64,000 bases of DNA. Origin: CAYJLF01 sp964371055. Its GTDB lineage: Bacteria; Eisenbacteria; RBG-16-71-46; CAIMUX01. The notes under the pieces were generated by a model that had not been told where the DNA came from, did not search any database, and was given only the letters and a program-made list of their open reading frames with translations. Position numbers and translations under genes: made by a program. Where the stretch lies: positions 1 through 64,000 of the forward strand of contig CAYJLF010000004.1 in the NCBI GenBank assembly GCA_964371055.1, in the 5' to 3' direction. Shown one piece after another: positions 61,387 to 64,000 of the stretch (positions are counted from its first letter, which is position 1; the number at the start of each line of letters is the position of its first letter).

Positions 61387-62385
61387 TCACTTGGACAGGG
61401 GGCAACCCAGGCGATTGTGCGCGCGGATCTCCCGCGCCAGCGCGACCATGCGACCGCGGTCGAGACTCGCCAGCGCCTCGTTGGTGCGGGCGACGAGTTC
61501 CGATTCGGTGAGCGGGTAGTTGACGTCGGGGTGCGACGCGTTCAGCACCCCCACGATCGCCGCCCGCAAGAGGATGCGTGCGCCCCCGCGCAGCCCCGGA
61601 CCATTCGCGTAGTACAGCGCGGTCAGGAGTCGGTCGTCGGCCATGCCGCGCAGCTGGCGCGGAACCACGAAGATCCGGCCGAGGCGGTGGGTCGGGCGGT
61701 AGCTGGTGTGCTTCCAGGCGGTGCGATGGCTTCGCCAGTAGGCGGCGCCGCACCCTTCGTCCCGGACCGCCACGCAGGATCGCGGCCCGCAAGGGGTGTT
61801 CTCGCCGGCAAAGATGCCCCCTTCCTGGTCGCACACATCAGCGGTCCGCACGGCGCAGGAGCCGTCCGGATAGCAGCAGGCCCCGGGCGGGAGTGGTGGC
61901 GGGCAGGGATTCGGATCGCAGGCCGAGGCGTCTCCCTGGTAGGTCCCGCCCGCCTCGCCACACTCCGCCACCGTGAAGAGCTCGCAATAGCCGGAGGCGA
62001 AACAGCAGGCCCCGACCGCTTCCGGCTGCGGGCACGGATTCGGATCGCAGGAGGTCTCCTCGCCCGCGAAGGTTCCTTCCTGGGCCAGGCAATCCTCTTC
62101 CGTCAGGACCACGCACGATCCGTCGAAGAAGCAGCAGGCTCCGGCCGCCTCCGCCGCCGGAACCGGTGAAGGCGCCACCGGCGCGATCGGGCGGCCGGCG
62201 TCGTCGGAGGCGCATCCGGCGAACGCGAACGCTGCCAGGGCGAGCAGCGAAGCGAATCCGATCGGCCGGGTCAGACCTAGGAGATGGCTCCCGTAGGTTC
62301 GGACCGTTCCGGCGGCCCTGCGCCATGGACCACGCGCGACGCGCTCGGTGGCCCGAGAGGGTGGGGTGGAGGCGAGAGGATCCAT
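61387..62385 (-). CDS. Cysteine-repeat lipoprotein with C-terminal CxxxYWxxH-type domain
   Basis: A 332-residue predicted lipoprotein. A long N-region precedes the hydrophobic core and lipobox AFAGC (about residue 57). Three tandem repeats of about 37-43 residues follow, each starting GACC and holding about six Cys (for example GACCFFDGSC, then a DPNPC end). The C-terminal 120 residues start GCGAAYWRSHRTAW and contain LLRAAIVGVLNASHPDVNYP. This pattern recurs in secreted proteins of uncultured bacteria, where the start is usually GYWKxH. GGAGGG lies before ATG 62385. Disulfide-stabilised surface exposure is likely; the role is unknown. Confidence 0.8.
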   Translation of the reverse strand: MDPLASTPPSRATERVARGPWRRAAGTVRTYGSHLLGLTRPIGFASLLALAAFAFAGCASDDAGRPIAPVAPSPVPAAEAAGACCFFDGSCVVLTEEDCLAQEGTFAGEETSCDPNPCPQPEAVGACCFASGYCELFTVAECGEAGGTYQGDASACDPNPCPPPLPPGACCYPDGSCAVRTADVCDQEGGIFAGENTPCGPRSCVAVRDEGCGAAYWRSHRTAWKHTSYRPTHRLGRIFVVPRQLRGMADDRLLTALYYANGPGLRGGARILLRAAIVGVLNASHPDVNYPLTESELVARTNEALASLDRGRMVALAREIRAHNRLGCPLSK

Positions 62386-62801
62386 GATCAAACCCTCCGT
62401 GCGCTCCCGCGGGCGTGGCCGCTGTCCGGGGCGAGAACGGCGAGCCGCGGGGCAGAGCGGGCGCAGCCCAGACGGCGGCGCCGCGCGACCGGAGCGGGGC
62501 GGCGGCAACCTCCGGCCGGGACCGGAGAGGGATCGTCGTCGCCGGGTCACTACTCCCCCTCAAGTCCATCGGCTGATGACCGGGCCTGCTTGAGTCCTTT
62601 TTTTGCCGATCGGCCCCCTTTCTTGCGATCTCCGCGACTGCCCGGTTGACACGAAGTGGTCTCCTGGATGGACACTGCGCAGATGCTCACGTTTCGCCAC
62701 ACGGCGGCCGCGGGGAGAGCGGCCCCAACTTCCGCGGATGCGCGCGGATACGTCGTCTCAGCCCGCCGCCCGTCGCGGGTCGCGCCGGCGGGAGTGCCGT
62801 C
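62386..62801. other. Divergent intergenic region between the Cys-repeat lipoprotein and murJ
   Basis: I find no convincing gene in these 416 bases. There is a T7 run at 62597-62603 and a consensus -35 TTGACA at 62646-62651, but no good -10 at the right distance. The region should contain promoters for both flanking genes. The minus frame continuous with the lipoprotein gene is open up to 62550, but its Arg/Pro-rich translation looks like non-coding GC-rich sequence. Confidence 0.45.
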
Positions 62802-64000
62802 GTGACCCCCGCGCCGGAAGCCCCTTCACCGGGGCGTCGCCACTTGGTTTCCGGCGCGTCGCGACTGGGCCTCGGGACGTTCATCAGCCGTCTGCTCGGC
62901 CTGGGCCGCGACATGGCCCGGGCCTGGCTCTTCGGCACCGGGATGGCGGCGGATGCCTTCACCGTTGCCTTCCGCGTGCCAAACCTGCTGCGCGCGCTCT
63001 TCGCCGAGGGAGCGCTCTCGGCGTCGCTCGTGCCGGTGCTGGCGGACTACGTCGAGCGGGATGACCGGGAAGCTACGGTCCGTTTTCTTCGAGCGCTCTC
63101 GACCGTTCTCTGCGCCGCCCTCGGCATCACCGTTCTCCTCGGCGTACTGCTCGCACCGACGATCGTGCCGTGGCTCGTTCATGGTTTTCGGGCGGTTCCG
63201 GGGAAAGTCGAGCTGACCGTTCGATTGACCCAGGTTCTCTTCCCCTATCTCCTTCTGATCGGTCTGGCCACGCTCGCGATGGCGGTGCTCAACACGCATC
63301 GCCACTTCACCACCCCGGCCCTCTCGCCTTCGGTCCTGAACGTCTTCATGATCGTGGGAGCGCTCCTGGTCGCGCCGCAACTGGGGGACGATCCGTCGGT
63401 GCAGGTCTACGGACTGGCGGCCGCCGTCCTCTTGGGCGGCGTTTTCCAGGCCGCGATCCAGTGGCCGCCGCTCCGCGCGCGTCGCCTGACGCTGGCCCCC
63501 TCCCGGGCGTGGCGCGACCCCGGGGTCGGCCGCGTCTTGTGGTTGATGCTCCCCGGAGTCCTCGGGATCGCGGTGCAGGAGATCAACGCGTTCGTCGACA
63601 CGTTCCTGGCGAGCCTGCTGGTCCAGGGGAGCGTGTCGGCCCTCGAGTATGGGCAGCGCGTAATGCAGCTGCCGCTGGGAGTCATCGGCGTGGCCCTCGG
63701 CACCGCGAGCCTGCCGACCCTGTCGCGCCTGGTGAGTCGCGGAGAGAGGGCTCAGGCCGAGGATACCGCGGCCTTCTCGATCCGCCTCGTCCTGCTCGTC
63801 ATGCTGCCGGCGAGTATCTGGCTCGTGATCCTGGCGCGGCCGATCCTGGCGCTGCTCTTCCAGCGCGGGGCGTTTTCGGGGGGCGACTCACTGGCGATGA
63901 CCACCATGGCGTTGCGTTTCTATGCGCTCGGACTGGTGGCCTACGGGACCGCAAAATCGCTCGTTCCGCTCTTCTACGCGCACAAGGACACCCGCACTCC
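62802..64000 (+). CDS. murJ: Lipid II flippase MurJ (partial, 3' end beyond window)
   Basis: MurJ flips lipid II across the inner membrane for peptidoglycan synthesis. About 399 codons are present with no stop before the edge; full proteins have about 510 residues. The N-terminus has GTFISRLLGLGRDMARAWLF and GMAADAFTVAFRVPNLLRAL, then FAEGALSASLVPVL, the MurJ/MviN signature with the Arg and Asp residues of the central cavity. VDTFLASLL and SALEYGQRVMQLPLGVIGVA mark later helices. The start is GTG 62802 with GGGAG eight bases upstream. Confidence 0.94.
   Translation, partial: MTPAPEAPSPGRRHLVSGASRLGLGTFISRLLGLGRDMARAWLFGTGMAADAFTVAFRVPNLLRALFAEGALSASLVPVLADYVERDDREATVRFLRALSTVLCAALGITVLLGVLLAPTIVPWLVHGFRAVPGKVELTVRLTQVLFPYLLLIGLATLAMAVLNTHRHFTTPALSPSVLNVFMIVGALLVAPQLGDDPSVQVYGLAAAVLLGGVFQAAIQWPPLRARRLTLAPSRAWRDPGVGRVLWLMLPGVLGIAVQEINAFVDTFLASLLVQGSVSALEYGQRVMQLPLGVIGVALGTASLPTLSRLVSRGERAQAEDTAAFSIRLVLLVMLPASIWLVILARPILALLFQRGAFSGGDSLAMTTMALRFYALGLVAYGTAKSLVPLFYAHKDTRT

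Overview
The window is 64 kb of gene-dense, very GC-rich bacterial chromosome, mostly core housekeeping genes and with no mobile element, phage, integron or CRISPR array that I can see. It comes from a diderm with lipopolysaccharide: lnt, lolC/E, lolD, bamA, an OmpH/Skp chaperone and the lipid A genes lpxD, lpxC-fabZ, lpxA, lpxB, lpxK and waaA are all present. The LpxC-FabZ fusion, a secreted fibronectin-III protein ending in a FlgD-like Ig/sorting domain, GACC-type cysteine repeats, and an McsA-McsB-ClpC set suggest an uncultured high-GC lineage in or near the FCB group (for example Eisenbacteria-, Krumholzibacteriota- or Gemmatimonadota-like). That placement is inference.

Layout. 1-5446: ornithine carbamoyltransferase, an Ig-like lipoprotein with an acidic repeat tail, then dapF-dapA-dapB. 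5548-5805: rpsT on the minus strand. 5988-10822: lnt, an RlmI-like rRNA methyltransferase, asd and truA, tightly coupled. 10787-18147 (minus): two membrane or cell-surface glycosyltransferases and a 1.7-kilo-residue secreted FN3 protein. 18466-26632: an HtrA protease, then purB-purL-purQ-(PurS-like ORF)-purF. 26642-45982: lolC/E, lolD, mcsA, mcsB, clpC, bamA, ompH, lpxD, lpxC-fabZ, lpxA, a Gfo/Idh oxidoreductase, lpxB, a DUF374 acyltransferase, waaA, lpxK and an anion transporter. This is a 19 kb envelope and proteostasis run with almost no spacing. 46070-46609 (minus): a small lipoprotein. 46751-52833: nadB, a Minf_1886-family gene, a GT9 glycosyltransferase, mutL and miaA. 52871-61288: four tRNA genes (Gly-CCC, Pro-GGG, Pro-CGG, Arg-CCT) interleaved with a DUF512 radical-SAM-like gene, der, plsY, gpsA, a MerR regulator, surE, pcm, apt and a rhodanese lipoprotein. 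61387-62385 (minus): a cysteine-repeat lipoprotein. 62802-64000: murJ, cut by the window edge.

Genes work together in clear pathway blocks: diaminopimelate/lysine synthesis (asd, dapA, dapB, dapF), purine synthesis (purF, purL/Q/possibly S, purB), lipid A-Kdo assembly, lipoprotein maturation and export, and arginine-phosphate-directed proteolysis. Translational coupling is unusually heavy: about fifteen neighbouring gene pairs overlap by four bases (ATGA, GTGA or TTGA). The most interesting points are the McsAB-ClpC module embedded in outer-membrane biogenesis genes, the unrecognised PurS-like ORF, the seven-unit 12 bp repeat that carries the dapF ribosome-binding site, the giant FN3 protein, and an AT-rich codon patch inside gpsA.
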